From NCBI GenBank assembly GCA_041913905.1, contig JAYSEK010000029.1, forward strand, positions 6,772-70,771: a DNA stretch of 64,000 nt, given 5' to 3'. Below are positions 51,053-59,708 of this stretch, piece after piece; the first letter of the stretch is position 1, and each line of letters starts with the position of its first letter. The DNA comes from Roseateles_B sp041913905. Lineage in GTDB: Bacteria > Pseudomonadota > Gammaproteobacteria > Burkholderiales > Burkholderiaceae_C. The translations under genes were made by a program, and so were the position numbers. A model generated the notes under the pieces. That model saw only the letters and a list, made by a program, of their open reading frames with translations. It made no database searches and was not told where the DNA came from.

Positions 51053-51123
51053 CACCGACGGGGACCACTTCAAGTAACAGTCGGTGAGAGTGGTGACATC
51101 AGCGAAATCCCTCGCGATTTCGC
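51053..51123. promoter_or_regulatory. Two hairpins ahead of the orphan binding-protein gene
   Basis: CACCGAC (51053-51059) pairs with GTCGGTG (51080-51086), and GCGAAATC (51102-51109) pairs exactly with GATTTCGC (51116-51123) round a six-base loop. They lie in the 285-base gap between the DUF900 gene and the binding-protein gene, about 140 bases before the latter. The second could be an operator or a terminator for the upstream gene, but there is no T-run. Confidence 0.4.
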
Positions 51124-51262
51124 ACGCGGGGCGCACCGGCACGCCGCCGCCGGCGGGTGGTCGCGCTAGGATGCCGGGCCGCCGTCGACAGCTTCGGCGG
51201 GCCCCATCCTTCTTGCGCTGCCGGGCACCGCCCGCGCTGCCAGCTACCGACGGAGTCACCTC

Positions 51263-52387
51263 ATGAACCTTCCCCGCCTGCGGGCCGCTGCGCTCGTCTG
51301 CGCACTGGCCGGTGCCTGGACCAGCATGCCGGCCCAGGCCGACATCGTGGTCGGCCAGACCATCGGGGTCACCGGCCCGGCGGCGGCCTCGGTCAAGGAA
51401 GCGATGAACGGCGCCCGGCTGTGGATCGACCACATCAACGCGCAGGGCGGCGTCAAGGGCGAGAAGATCCAGCTGCTGACGCTGGACGACGAGTTCGACG
51501 TGCAGAAGGCCGCCGCCAACGCGCGCGTGCTGATCGAGCAGAAGAAGGCCGTCGCGCTGTTCTTGAATCGCGGCACGCCGCATACCGAGGCCATCCTGCC
51601 CTTGCTGCAGCAGCACGGGATCGCGCTGGTCGCGCCGTCGACGGGCGCCATGCTGCTGCACAACCCCGTGCAGCGCTATGTCTTCAACGTGCGGGCACCC
51701 TACCAGCGCGAGGCCGAGAAAGCCATCGAGCACCTGCACTCCATGGGCACGACGCGCATTGCCGTCGTGCATGTCGACGACTCCTTCGGCCGCGATGTGC
51801 TGGAAGGCGCGAACAAGGGCTTCGCCAAGGCCCGGCTGCAGCCGGCCGCCGTACTCAAGGCCGACCGCGAGAAGCCCGCCTACGCGACCCTGGTGCCAGC
51901 CCTGATCAAGGCAGACGCCCAGGCCGTGATGTGGATCGGCTCCAGCGTGGCCGTGGCCGAGGGCGTCAAGGCCCTGCGCGCAGCGGGCTCCAGCGCGCAG
52001 GTCGTCACGCTGTCCAACAACGCCTCCGCCGGCTTCGTCAAACAGCTGGGCGACGCGGCCCGCGGCGTCATCGTCACCCAGGTGTTCCCCGGCGAGCGCG
52101 CGGTCAAGTACCCGCTGGTGCAGGAAGCCCAGAAGCTGGGCAGGGCCAAGGGCTTCGACGAGCTGTCGCCGGCCATGCTGGAAGGCTTTGCCGCGGCCAA
52201 GGTGCTGACGGAAGCGCTGCGCCAGGCTGCGCCGCATTTCACCCGCGAGAAGCTGCTGGCCGCCCTCGACGGCCTGCGCCGATTCGACCTCGGCGGCCTG
52301 GAGCTCAGCTATGGTCCCGGCGACCACAGCGGGCTGGATTTCGCGGACCTCGCCATCATCGGCGCGGATGGGCGCTTCGTGCGTTGA
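51263..52387 (+). CDS. Orphan LIV-type ABC substrate-binding protein
   Basis: A 374-residue periplasmic binding protein (Peripla_BP_6). The signal peptide ends near residue 27 (GAWTSMPAQA), then DIVVGQTIGVTGPAAASVKEAMNGARLWID. LNRGTPHTEAILPLLQQHGIALVAPSTG and IAVVHVDDSFGRDVLEG are typical of the fold. No permease or ATPase genes are beside it. It could serve the importer at 5.9-11 kb or another system, or act in sensing. Confidence 0.88.
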   Translation: MNLPRLRAAALVCALAGAWTSMPAQADIVVGQTIGVTGPAAASVKEAMNGARLWIDHINAQGGVKGEKIQLLTLDDEFDVQKAAANARVLIEQKKAVALFLNRGTPHTEAILPLLQQHGIALVAPSTGAMLLHNPVQRYVFNVRAPYQREAEKAIEHLHSMGTTRIAVVHVDDSFGRDVLEGANKGFAKARLQPAAVLKADREKPAYATLVPALIKADAQAVMWIGSSVAVAEGVKALRAAGSSAQVVTLSNNASAGFVKQLGDAARGVIVTQVFPGERAVKYPLVQEAQKLGRAKGFDELSPAMLEGFAAAKVLTEALRQAAPHFTREKLLAALDGLRRFDLGGLELSYGPGDHSGLDFADLAIIGADGRFVR

Positions 52388-52426
52388 CGGCAATGCCGCG
52401 GCACCCACCCGGCATCCAGCAACCGT

Positions 52427-52804
52427 TCAACGCCGCAGCCGCCGCGCCAGCCACACGAGGGCCAGCATCAATGCAAGATTGATCAGCGGAAAGCCCCAGG
52501 CCAGCGCTGCGTCCGGCAGCAGGAACAGGGGGATGAAGAAGGCCAGCCCCGCCACCACCGGCGTCAGCGCCAGGGCCAGCAAAGCGGCCCACAGGCGGGC
52601 GCCGCGCCGCCGATGCCACAGAACCCAGGCCGCGGCGCCCAAGTAGACCAGCAGCGTCGGATAGGCCGCAAAAGCAAAGAGCGGCGGGCCGCTGTGGGCC
52701 AGGGCGCTGCCCGGCAGACCGGCCGCCATCACAAGCAGCATCAGACGCCGACGGCGCAGGCTGGTCGTCAACGCAGACACCGGCGGCACTTGTGCACGGC
52801 TCAC
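52427..52804 (-). CDS. Small integral membrane protein
   Basis: A 125-residue protein with three to four predicted membrane helices (LLVMAAGLPGSALA, FAAYPTLLVYLGAAAWVLW, WAALLALALTPVVAGLAFFIPLFLL, FPLINLALMLALVWLA). The basic N-terminus and positive loops suggest an inner-membrane location. No family recognised. It follows the DUF4124 gene by ten bases on the same strand, so the two may be co-transcribed. Confidence 0.75.
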   Translation of the reverse strand: MSRAQVPPVSALTTSLRRRRLMLLVMAAGLPGSALAHSGPPLFAFAAYPTLLVYLGAAAWVLWHRRRGARLWAALLALALTPVVAGLAFFIPLFLLPDAALAWGFPLINLALMLALVWLARRLRR

Positions 52805-52814
52805 GGAGGGGCAA

Positions 52815-53300
52815 CTAGCGCAGGTACGAAGCGCAACTCAAGCCGGCGCTCAAGCCCAATTGCTCCAAGCCGGCCCTATCGTTGCGCAAAGCCATGCTCT
52901 TGACGCGCTCGACATCGGTCAGCGCGTTGTCGGCAACGCATTCGCAGAAATCGCGGAACTTGGCCGGCTGGGACGAGGCCAGGCGTCGCAGCGCCGCATC
53001 ACCCCGGGTGTTCACGCTGCTGGTGCAGCCGGACACCAGCGCCCGGCGCAGCTCGGGCCGCGAGACATTGCCCGACAAGTCCGCCGATCCCGCCAGGCCC
53101 GGCAGTGCGGACGCCGTCCAGCGCAGATCCAGTTGCGAGCTCTTCGCCGCATCCGGGCAGGGCTGGGACTGGTAGGCGGTCTTGCCCTCGCTGTCGGTGC
53201 ACTTGAACACCTGCGCCGCGGCTGGCAGGGACAGCGTCGCACACACCAGCAGGGCGGCGGCCAGGCGCGGGGAGGAGGAGAAAAGCGTGTGAGTCAGCAT
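52815..53300 (-). CDS. Exported DUF4124-domain protein
   Basis: A 161-residue periplasmic or outer-membrane-facing protein. The signal peptide is at about 1-29 (LAAALLVCATLSLPAAAQ), followed by the DUF4124 motif VFKCTDSEGKTAYQSQPCPD. The C-terminal half has four to five Cys (SGCTSS, DFCECVADNAL, LSCASYL), probably disulfide-linked. The role is unknown. The ATG has no strong RBS but gives the signal peptide. Confidence 0.82.
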   Translation of the reverse strand: MLTHTLFSSSPRLAAALLVCATLSLPAAAQVFKCTDSEGKTAYQSQPCPDAAKSSQLDLRWTASALPGLAGSADLSGNVSRPELRRALVSGCTSSVNTRGDAALRRLASSQPAKFRDFCECVADNALTDVERVKSMALRNDRAGLEQLGLSAGLSCASYLR

Positions 53301-53492
53301 GGAAGACAGCAAAGACGCCTGGTCATGCCGAGACCAGTCGCGTTTCACAAGGTCGAATTGTGAGGGATAGCGCGCTTGGCCCGGCCATGGGCCGGCGGTC
53401 GGCAGGGCCTGGCGCACGGGCGCTGGGTGCCGAGCATGCGATGGGCATCGGAAGTCCGGCCTGCTCAGCACCGCCCCATCAAAGCCTCAGAC

Positions 53493-54557
53493 CTAGCCCG
53501 CATACGCCCAGCAGTCCTGCGCCGGCAGCTCCACCCAGTAGTCGCGACCCGCCTCGCGCGGCTCGTGCCCGAAGGCGCGCAGGCGCAGGTCGCCGCTTTC
53601 GAACAGGTACTCCCAGCGGTCGCCCAGGTACATCGAGGTCACCATCCTGGACAGCAGCCGGTTGGGCCCGGCCTCGGCCGCCACCGCCACGCGTTCCAGG
53701 CGGATCACCACCTGGGCCTTGTCGCCGGCCCTCAGTGGGCCGCGGCTTTGCGCCAGCAGCGCGCCAGCGCGCCCCTGCAGGCGCACCGAGCCCGCGCCGA
53801 CCTGCTCGACCGTGGCCTCGAAGCGGTTGTTGCTGCCCATGAACTCGGCGGCGTAGAGCGTCTGCGGCTCGCCGTAGAGCTCCTGCGGCGTGCCCTCCTG
53901 TTCGATGCGGCCGTTGCGCAGCAGCAGGATGCGGTCGCTCATCGCCATCGCCTCGGTCTGGTCGTGGGTCACGCACAGGGCCGAGAGCTTGAGCCGCACG
54001 ATGAGCTCGCGCAGCCAGGCGCGCGCCTCTTCGCGCAGCTTGGCGTCGAGGTTGGACAGAGGCTCGTCCAGCAGGATCACCGGCGGGTTGTAGACCAGGG
54101 CCCGCGCGATGGCCACGCGCTGCTGCTGGCCGCCTGAGAGCTGGAAGGGGTAGCGCTCGCCCAGGTGCCCGAGGCCCAGGTTGTCCAGTGCCACCTGCAC
54201 GCGTTCGCGGACCTCGGCGGCAGGCACCTTGCGCAGGGTCAGGCCATAGCCCACGTTCTGCGCCACCGTGCGGTGCGGCCACAAGGCATAGGACTGGAAG
54301 ACCAGGCCCAGCGAGCGTCGCTCGGCCGGCAGGTCGATGCTGCGCGCGGCGTCGTAGAGCGCCTCGCCGTCGAGCAGGATGCTGCCCTGCGACGGGTGCT
54401 CCAGCCCGGCCACGGCGCGCAAAAGCGTGGTCTTGCCGCTGCCCGAGGCGCCCAGCAGCGAGACCACCTCGCCGGCCTTGAGCTTGAAGGAAACGCCCTG
54501 CAGCACCGGCACCTTGCCGTAGCCCAGATGGATGTCGTTGACGACGAGCTTAGTCAT
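53493..54557 (-). CDS. FbpC-like ABC transporter ATPase
   Basis: A 354-residue ABC ATPase with a C-terminal TOBE regulatory domain, as in iron(III), spermidine/putrescine and 2-aminoethylphosphonate importers. Walker A GASGSGKTT (residues 37-45), signature LSGGQQQRVAIARAL near 135, Walker B VILLDEPLSNLDAKLR near 156, switch His CVTHDQTEAM. TOBE at about 280-345. It overlaps the permease stop by eight bases and completes the FbpABC-like set. Confidence 0.92.
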   Translation of the reverse strand: MTKLVVNDIHLGYGKVPVLQGVSFKLKAGEVVSLLGASGSGKTTLLRAVAGLEHPSQGSILLDGEALYDAARSIDLPAERRSLGLVFQSYALWPHRTVAQNVGYGLTLRKVPAAEVRERVQVALDNLGLGHLGERYPFQLSGGQQQRVAIARALVYNPPVILLDEPLSNLDAKLREEARAWLRELIVRLKLSALCVTHDQTEAMAMSDRILLLRNGRIEQEGTPQELYGEPQTLYAAEFMGSNNRFEATVEQVGAGSVRLQGRAGALLAQSRGPLRAGDKAQVVIRLERVAVAAEAGPNRLLSRMVTSMYLGDRWEYLFESGDLRLRAFGHEPREAGRDYWVELPAQDCWAYAG

Positions 54558-56283
54558 GGAGCTTCACCCCGAAACGCAGTGCCACGGCCAGTCCCAGGCT
54601 GACCATGACGATGTTGATGACAGACAGCGCGGCGACCAGGTCCGTGGCGCCGGAGGCCCACATGGACACCAGCAGCGCGCCGATGACCTCGGTACCGGGC
54701 GAGAGCAGGTAGACGCCGGTCGAGTACTCGCGCTCGAAGATCAGGAAGATCAGCAGCCAGCTCGACAGCAGGCCGAAGCGCACCAGCGGCAGGGTCACGT
54801 GCCGGCTGACCTGCGAAGCCGTGGCGCCCACGGTGCGGGCCGCCTCCTCCAGGTCCGGGCCGACCTGCAGCAGCGCGCTCTGCACCACGCGCTGCCCGTA
54901 GGCCAGCCAGATCACGGTGTAGGCGACCCAGATGGCGAACATGGAATTGCGCCATTCCTTGAGCCCCGGCACGAAGAGGAAAACCCACAGGAAAGCCAGG
55001 CCCGCGAGCAGCCCCGGCACCGCGCGGGGCACGAGCACGAGGTAGTCCAACAGCCGGGTGGCGAAGTCATGGCGGCGATGACCGGCGAAGGAGATGGCCG
55101 TGTAGCAGGCCACCGCCAACGCTCCGCCGAGGATGCCCATGCCCAGCGTGTTCAGGATGGCGCGCACCAGGTTGTCCTGCTCGAAGACGTCCACGTAATG
55201 CTGCAGCGTGAAGGCCTCGACGAGAGAAATGCCCTCGCCCCACTGCGACACGAAGGAGCGCAGCACCACGCCCGACACCGGCACGACGACCGAGAGCAAC
55301 AGCCACAGCGCGACGATGCCGATGGCCAGCCAGCGCCAGCCGCCCAGGCGCAGCGGCACCTGGCGGCCGCCCTTGCCCTTGATGGACACGTACTTGCCGG
55401 CGCTGCGCAGCAGGCGGCGCTGCAGCAGCACCAGCGGGAAGGTCACCAGCACGATCAGCACGGCGACCACCGCCATCAGGTGGTAGGACGGCGAGCCCAG
55501 CTTGCTGGCAAGCTTGTACATGTACGTCGTCAGCACCAGATAGCCGTTGGGATCGCCCAGCACCAGGGGCAGCCCGAAAACCTCGAAGCCTAGGAAGAAG
55601 ACCAGCACCCCTGCGAAGAGGATGGAGGGCATCACCATGGGCAGGCTCACGTCGCGAGCCACCCGCAGCGGCGAGGCGCCGGCCACGCGGGCGGCCTCCT
55701 CCACGTCGCTGCCCAGGTTGCGCAGGGCCGCGGATGCGTAGAGGTAGACATGCGGCACATGGGTGAGCCCTGCGATGACGGCGATGCCGCCGATAGAGTA
55801 CACATCCCACCACTCCGGCCCGAAGGCCTGGCGCCACCAGAGCGTGTAGATGCCGCTGGGCCCGGCGGACACCACATAGCCCAGGGCCAGCACCACCGCC
55901 GAGACGAAGATGGGCGTCAGCAGCAGGGGCTCGATCCAGCGCCGGCCCGGCAGGTCGGTGCGCACCATCAGGAAGGCCAGCAGCGCCCCCAGGGGCACGG
56001 CAATGCCCACCATGCCGCCGGCGATCAGCAGCGAGTTGCGCAGCGCGTACCAGAAGTCCGGATCGTCGAAGACGAAGCGGTAGGCGTCCAGCGACACGGC
56101 ATGCTTCGGCATGAAGAAGGGCGCGGACAGCAGGCTCTGATACGCGATCATCGCCAGAGGCAGCAGCACCAGCAGCACGGTGAGGCCGATCACCAGAAAG
56201 CGGCCCAGCGCCGGCCAGCCCGGGAGCCCCGGGATGCCTGACGGTCGGCCGCGCTGGCGCGGCAGGGATTGGGTGATGGACAT
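54550..56283 (-). CDS. FbpB-like double ABC permease
   Basis: A 577-residue inner-membrane permease with two copies of the binding-protein-dependent transport domain, about twelve helices in all. The two EAA-type loops are AARVAGASPLRVARDVSLP near 215 and AARTVGATASQVSRHVTLP near 490. Fused double permeases occur in the FbpB/thiamine/2-AEP branch. ATG at 56283 is used because AGGGAG is eight bases ahead of it and only touches the GTG at 56292. Solute unknown; iron is a guess and not shown. Confidence 0.91.
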   Translation of the reverse strand: MSITQSLPRQRGRPSGIPGLPGWPALGRFLVIGLTVLLVLLPLAMIAYQSLLSAPFFMPKHAVSLDAYRFVFDDPDFWYALRNSLLIAGGMVGIAVPLGALLAFLMVRTDLPGRRWIEPLLLTPIFVSAVVLALGYVVSAGPSGIYTLWWRQAFGPEWWDVYSIGGIAVIAGLTHVPHVYLYASAALRNLGSDVEEAARVAGASPLRVARDVSLPMVMPSILFAGVLVFFLGFEVFGLPLVLGDPNGYLVLTTYMYKLASKLGSPSYHLMAVVAVLIVLVTFPLVLLQRRLLRSAGKYVSIKGKGGRQVPLRLGGWRWLAIGIVALWLLLSVVVPVSGVVLRSFVSQWGEGISLVEAFTLQHYVDVFEQDNLVRAILNTLGMGILGGALAVACYTAISFAGHRRHDFATRLLDYLVLVPRAVPGLLAGLAFLWVFLFVPGLKEWRNSMFAIWVAYTVIWLAYGQRVVQSALLQVGPDLEEAARTVGATASQVSRHVTLPLVRFGLLSSWLLIFLIFEREYSTGVYLLSPGTEVIGALLVSMWASGATDLVAALSVINIVMVSLGLAVALRFGVKLHD

Positions 56284-56298
56284 CTCGGTCACTCCCTG

Positions 56299-56310
56299 GG
56301 GTCAGGTCTT
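56299..56310 (-). repeat. Copy of 12-mer AAGACCTGACCC in the fbpA-fbpB gap
   Basis: Exact copy on the minus strand, touching the fbpA-like stop codon and lying in the 26-base gap before fbpB. Other exact copies are at 8605, 9378, 19373, 29673 and 58543 (plus strand) and 29410 (minus strand). Confidence 0.85.
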
Positions 56311-57404
56311 CACTTGCGGGCGACGTAGGACCGCCAGGTCTTGATGAACTCCAGTCGCTTGCCCTGCTCCAGATAGGTGAGCAGGTTCTGGTCGATGGCG
56401 ATGGGGCGCAGGCTGAGGCCCAGTTCCTTCTGCAGGGTCTGGGCCGTCATCTCGCCTTCCACGTCGGCGCGGATCGCATAGAGCTCGGAGGCCGTGGACA
56501 AGGTGGTCTGCCCGCGCCGGGACAGCAGGTAGTCCATCCACAGCCTGGCGGCGTTCGGGTTCTTGGCGCCCTTGGCGATGAAGGCCACGCGGCTCATCAC
56601 CAGCGTGTGGTCCTTCAGCAGCGCATAGCCGATGTTGCTGTCCTTCTTTGCGCGGGCATGGGCGTAGGAGGTGATCATGTTGTAGCCCAGCAGCTGCTCG
56701 CCCGAGGAGATGCGCTCCATCATGGTGCTGCTGGAGGACTGCAGCTTGACGCCGGCCCCCGCCATGGCCTTGACCACGTCCCAGGTCAGTGTGGGGTTCA
56801 CATGCACGTCGGCCGTCAGGTAGAGGAAGCCCACGCCGGCCTTCTCGATGTCGTAGGTCGTGACCTTGCCCTGCAGGCGCGGATCGGCCAGCAGCTTGAC
56901 GAGATCGGCATGGGTCTTGGGCACATCGGCCGCCGGCAGCAGGCGCTTGTTGTAGACCAGTCCCAGGGGCTCGAAGGTCGTGCCGTAGGCCGTCTTCTGG
57001 TAGACGGCCCAGGCCGGCAGCGCGCGGGTCTCGACGGACTCATATGGCTGCGCATAGCCGTCGGCCACCAGCTTGACCGCCTGGTCCATGGCCGAGTTCC
57101 AGACCACGTCGGCGCTGGCCGTGCCGGCCGCCGTCTCGCTGATGAAGCGGTTGAACAGCTCCACGCTGTTCATGTCCATGTACTCGACCTTGATGCCGGG
57201 ATAGAGGCTCTCGAATTCCTTGACCAGGGGCTTGCCGGCTGCCGCGTCGGTGGGCGTGTAGAGGGTGAGCTTGCCCTCCTTCTTGGCGGCATCGATGAGG
57301 GCCTGGTAGCTCGCCGGATAGCCGGCGGGCACCTGAGCCAGCGCCGCGCTGGACAGGGCCCAGGCGGCCAGCGCCAGGCAGATGCGTCGTGTGAGTTGAT
57401 GCAT
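56310..57404 (-). CDS. FbpA-like extracellular solute-binding protein
   Basis: A 364-residue periplasmic binding protein (SBP_bac type, iron/2-AEP/putrescine branch). Signal peptide at about 1-24 (LALAAWALSSAALA). The mature start QVPAGYPASYQALIDAAKKEGKLTLYTPT and NSAMDQAVKLVADGY are family-typical. No paired Tyr ligand motif for Fe(III) (as in FbpA YY) was seen, so another ligand is possible. ATG has GAGGAG seven bases upstream. It lies 26 bases after the porin gene and 26 before the permease. Confidence 0.9.
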   Translation of the reverse strand: MHQLTRRICLALAAWALSSAALAQVPAGYPASYQALIDAAKKEGKLTLYTPTDAAAGKPLVKEFESLYPGIKVEYMDMNSVELFNRFISETAAGTASADVVWNSAMDQAVKLVADGYAQPYESVETRALPAWAVYQKTAYGTTFEPLGLVYNKRLLPAADVPKTHADLVKLLADPRLQGKVTTYDIEKAGVGFLYLTADVHVNPTLTWDVVKAMAGAGVKLQSSSSTMMERISSGEQLLGYNMITSYAHARAKKDSNIGYALLKDHTLVMSRVAFIAKGAKNPNAARLWMDYLLSRRGQTTLSTASELYAIRADVEGEMTAQTLQKELGLSLRPIAIDQNLLTYLEQGKRLEFIKTWRSYVARK

Positions 57405-57430
57405 GGATGACTCCTCTGTAGTGGCGGGCT

Positions 57431-58474
57431 TCAGAAGCGGTGCTGGATGCCCACGCCGAAGCTGGACTGGGTGTCGGCAAAGGCCGGGTCGTCGCGCGAG
57501 ACGCTCACCACACCGCTCTTGGCACCGGCGGTGGCCGCGACGGCATAGAGCCAGGTGCGCTTGGACAGCGCGTACTTGGCGCGCAAGGCCAGCAGGTGCG
57601 GGTTCTCCGGCGTCAGCGGGCCGCTCTTGATCGATTGGACGTAGTAGGCCGGCGTGAGATCCAGCTGAGGCGTGACGGCCCAGGTGGCACCGATCCAGGT
57701 CAGCGTGCTCTTCTGCTCGGCGCCCGTGGTGGGCGTCTTCTTGTATTGGCGCATGCCCACGAAGTACTTCACGGGCTTCATGTCGTAGCTCAGCCCGAGG
57801 TGGACGGTCTGCTCCTTGCTCGTGGCGCCGGTCTGCTGGTCGCGCTGATCCAGCACCAGCACCGCAGCGAGTCCATCGGCCTCGTAGACCGCCCCGAACG
57901 CGGCATAGCGGCCGGTGGCAGCGCCCTCGCCCGCGGCCACGGTGGCGCCCAGCTTCACCGGGCCGAACTTGCCTTCGTACTTGATGAGATTGGGCGCGCC
58001 GGTGATCATGCCGTCCTTGCGCGTGCCGGCCGCGCCGGCCGAGGTCGCCCAGGAGTAGAAAGGCGCGTAGCCCATGGGATCGAAGGGCAGCAGGAAGTCG
58101 TAGGCGGTGGTGTAGGAGCGTCCCGCGACGACGCGGCCGAAGGCGCCCTGCAGGCCCACGTTGGCCTGACGGCCCCAGAAGTTGGAGCCCGCGGCGCCGG
58201 TGTCCATGCCGACCTCGGCCTCCAGGTTGAACACGGCGCTCAAGCCGCCGCCCAAGTCCTCGCTGCCGCGCAGCCCCCAGCGCGAGGTGTTCATGCCGCC
58301 CGAGGTCACGGACGTGCGGCTGCCGCCGGTCGCGGACATGTGCTTGCGATGTTCGATGAGCACGTCGGCGATGCCGTAGATGCTGACCGAGCTCTGGGCC
58401 ACGGCGCTCAACGGTGTCGCCAGGCACAGGGCGGCGAAGCCGGCGGCGGCCAGGGGACGGAAGGGTTGGTTCAT
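57431..58474 (-). CDS. Gram-negative porin (OmpC/Omp32-like)
   Basis: A 347-residue trimeric-type outer-membrane porin. The signal peptide ends at residue about 27 (ATPLSAVAQ), then SSVSIYGIADVLIEHRK, typical of betaproteobacterial porins. TSRWGLRGSEDLGGGLSAVFNLEAEV and the C-terminal GIQHRF with terminal Phe (for BAM recognition) confirm the fold. It sits between the Bug and ABC genes and may bring the shared solute across the outer membrane. Confidence 0.94.
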   Translation of the reverse strand: MNQPFRPLAAAGFAALCLATPLSAVAQSSVSIYGIADVLIEHRKHMSATGGSRTSVTSGGMNTSRWGLRGSEDLGGGLSAVFNLEAEVGMDTGAAGSNFWGRQANVGLQGAFGRVVAGRSYTTAYDFLLPFDPMGYAPFYSWATSAGAAGTRKDGMITGAPNLIKYEGKFGPVKLGATVAAGEGAATGRYAAFGAVYEADGLAAVLVLDQRDQQTGATSKEQTVHLGLSYDMKPVKYFVGMRQYKKTPTTGAEQKSTLTWIGATWAVTPQLDLTPAYYVQSIKSGPLTPENPHLLALRAKYALSKRTWLYAVAATAGAKSGVVSVSRDDPAFADTQSSFGVGIQHRF

Positions 58475-58542
58475 CGATGTCTCCGGTGGTTTTGGTGGGG
58501 TGGGAAAGGCGGGGGACAACAGCTCGGGCGGCAAGTTCAGGC

Positions 58543-58554
58543 AAGACCTGACCC
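58543..58554 (+). repeat. Copy of 12-mer AAGACCTGACCC between porin and Bug genes
   Basis: Exact plus-strand copy in the 137-base gap between the Bug-type gene and the porin gene. It belongs to the set of seven exact copies in this window. No palindromic partner lies beside it. Confidence 0.85.
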
Positions 58555-58611
58555 CGGCCTGCCCGAGTGGACAGGTCCGATGCGACGGGATGGGAAGGGC
58601 TCAGCCGCCCG

Positions 58612-59598
58612 CTATCGGCGCAGCCCGAAGCGCTCGGTGATGGCGGCGAAGCGCCGGCTCTGGTCCTCGATATAGGCCTGCAGCGCGGGCCCGGTCATGG
58701 CCAGGGGAAAGAGCCCGTGCTCGGCGCGCAGCTTCTCGAAAGCCGGCGTGGCCATCAGCTGCTCGAAGCGCTGGCTCCAGGTTTGGAAGGCGGCGTCCGC
58801 CACCTTGGGGCCCATGTAGAAGCCGCGCACGCTGGGCCAGACGATGTCCACGCCCTGCTCGCGCGCCGTAGGCACCTGGGCCAGCAGCCCCGGCAGGCGC
58901 TTCTCGGCCATCACGGCCAGCACGCGGAAGGGGCCGTTGGGGGGCAGCTTGTCCACGACCTCGGAGGCATCGCCTGCATAGACCTGCACATGGCCGGCCT
59001 TCAGCGCCGCCGTGGCCTCGCCGCCGCCCTCGAAGGCGACGAATCGCATGGCCTTGTGGTCCACGCCCGCCGCCGCGGCGACCAGCGCGGACTTGACCCA
59101 GTCCTGGCTGCCGATGGTGCCGCCGGCCGCGAACGTGACCTTGGCCGGGCTGTCCTTCAGCGCCGCCAGCAGGTCCGGCAAGGTCTTCCATGGCGATTGG
59201 CTGCTCACCAGCACGATGCCGTAGTCCGCTCCGATGGCGGCCAGCCAGCGCACGTCATGCAGGCCGTGCCGGCCGAAGCGCCCCTGGGCCAGATTGAGCA
59301 GGGAGCCGCTGGAGAAGGCGACCAGGGTCTGCGCCTCGGCGGGCCGCTTGCTGGTGAAGGTGTCGAAAGCGATGGCGCCAACGCCGCCGGGCATGTAGCG
59401 GATGCGCAGGGGCTGCACGCCCTGACCGGCCACGCTGAAGGCGGCCCGGGCCAGCTTGCAGGTCAGATCAAAGCCGCCACCGGGCTTGGCCGGGGCGATG
59501 CACTCTGGCGATGGCGATGGTGACTGCGCCCAGGCCGTCGGCGCGATCGCCAGGGCCGTCAGGACCAGTGCAGCCATCCAGGTCGGGGCTTTGGGCAT
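58612..59598 (-). CDS. Bug-family (TctC-like) solute-binding protein
   Basis: A 328-residue periplasmic receptor of the Bug/TctC family. The signal peptide ends near residue 24 (LAIAPTAWAQ), then CIAPAKPGGGFDLTCKLARAAF (the GGGFD carboxylate site) and IRYMPGGVGAIAFD. No TctA/TctB membrane genes are adjacent, as is usual for orphan Bug proteins. The gene follows a TctDE-like two-component system by 110 bases, so it may act as the ligand receptor that triggers the sensor, as described for BctC of Bordetella. GGAG lies five bases before the ATG. Confidence 0.9.
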   Translation of the reverse strand: MPKAPTWMAALVLTALAIAPTAWAQSPSPSPECIAPAKPGGGFDLTCKLARAAFSVAGQGVQPLRIRYMPGGVGAIAFDTFTSKRPAEAQTLVAFSSGSLLNLAQGRFGRHGLHDVRWLAAIGADYGIVLVSSQSPWKTLPDLLAALKDSPAKVTFAAGGTIGSQDWVKSALVAAAAGVDHKAMRFVAFEGGGEATAALKAGHVQVYAGDASEVVDKLPPNGPFRVLAVMAEKRLPGLLAQVPTAREQGVDIVWPSVRGFYMGPKVADAAFQTWSQRFEQLMATPAFEKLRAEHGLFPLAMTGPALQAYIEDQSRRFAAITERFGLRR

Positions 59599-59708
59599 GT
59601 CGTCTCCATGCGGTGGTCTTTGCCGTCCCCCGTGAAGCCAGGGCCCTGGGGAACGGTCTGCCACCTGCTTGGGACGCACTCTAAGGAGTCGCGCCTTTCA
59701 GCCGCCTT

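Noticed and set aside
49064..52408. A 1114-codon minus-strand open frame
   Set aside because: It runs antisense through the DUF900 and binding-protein genes, shows no motif, and its last part overlaps the DLH-family gene in another frame. It is a GC-bias artefact.
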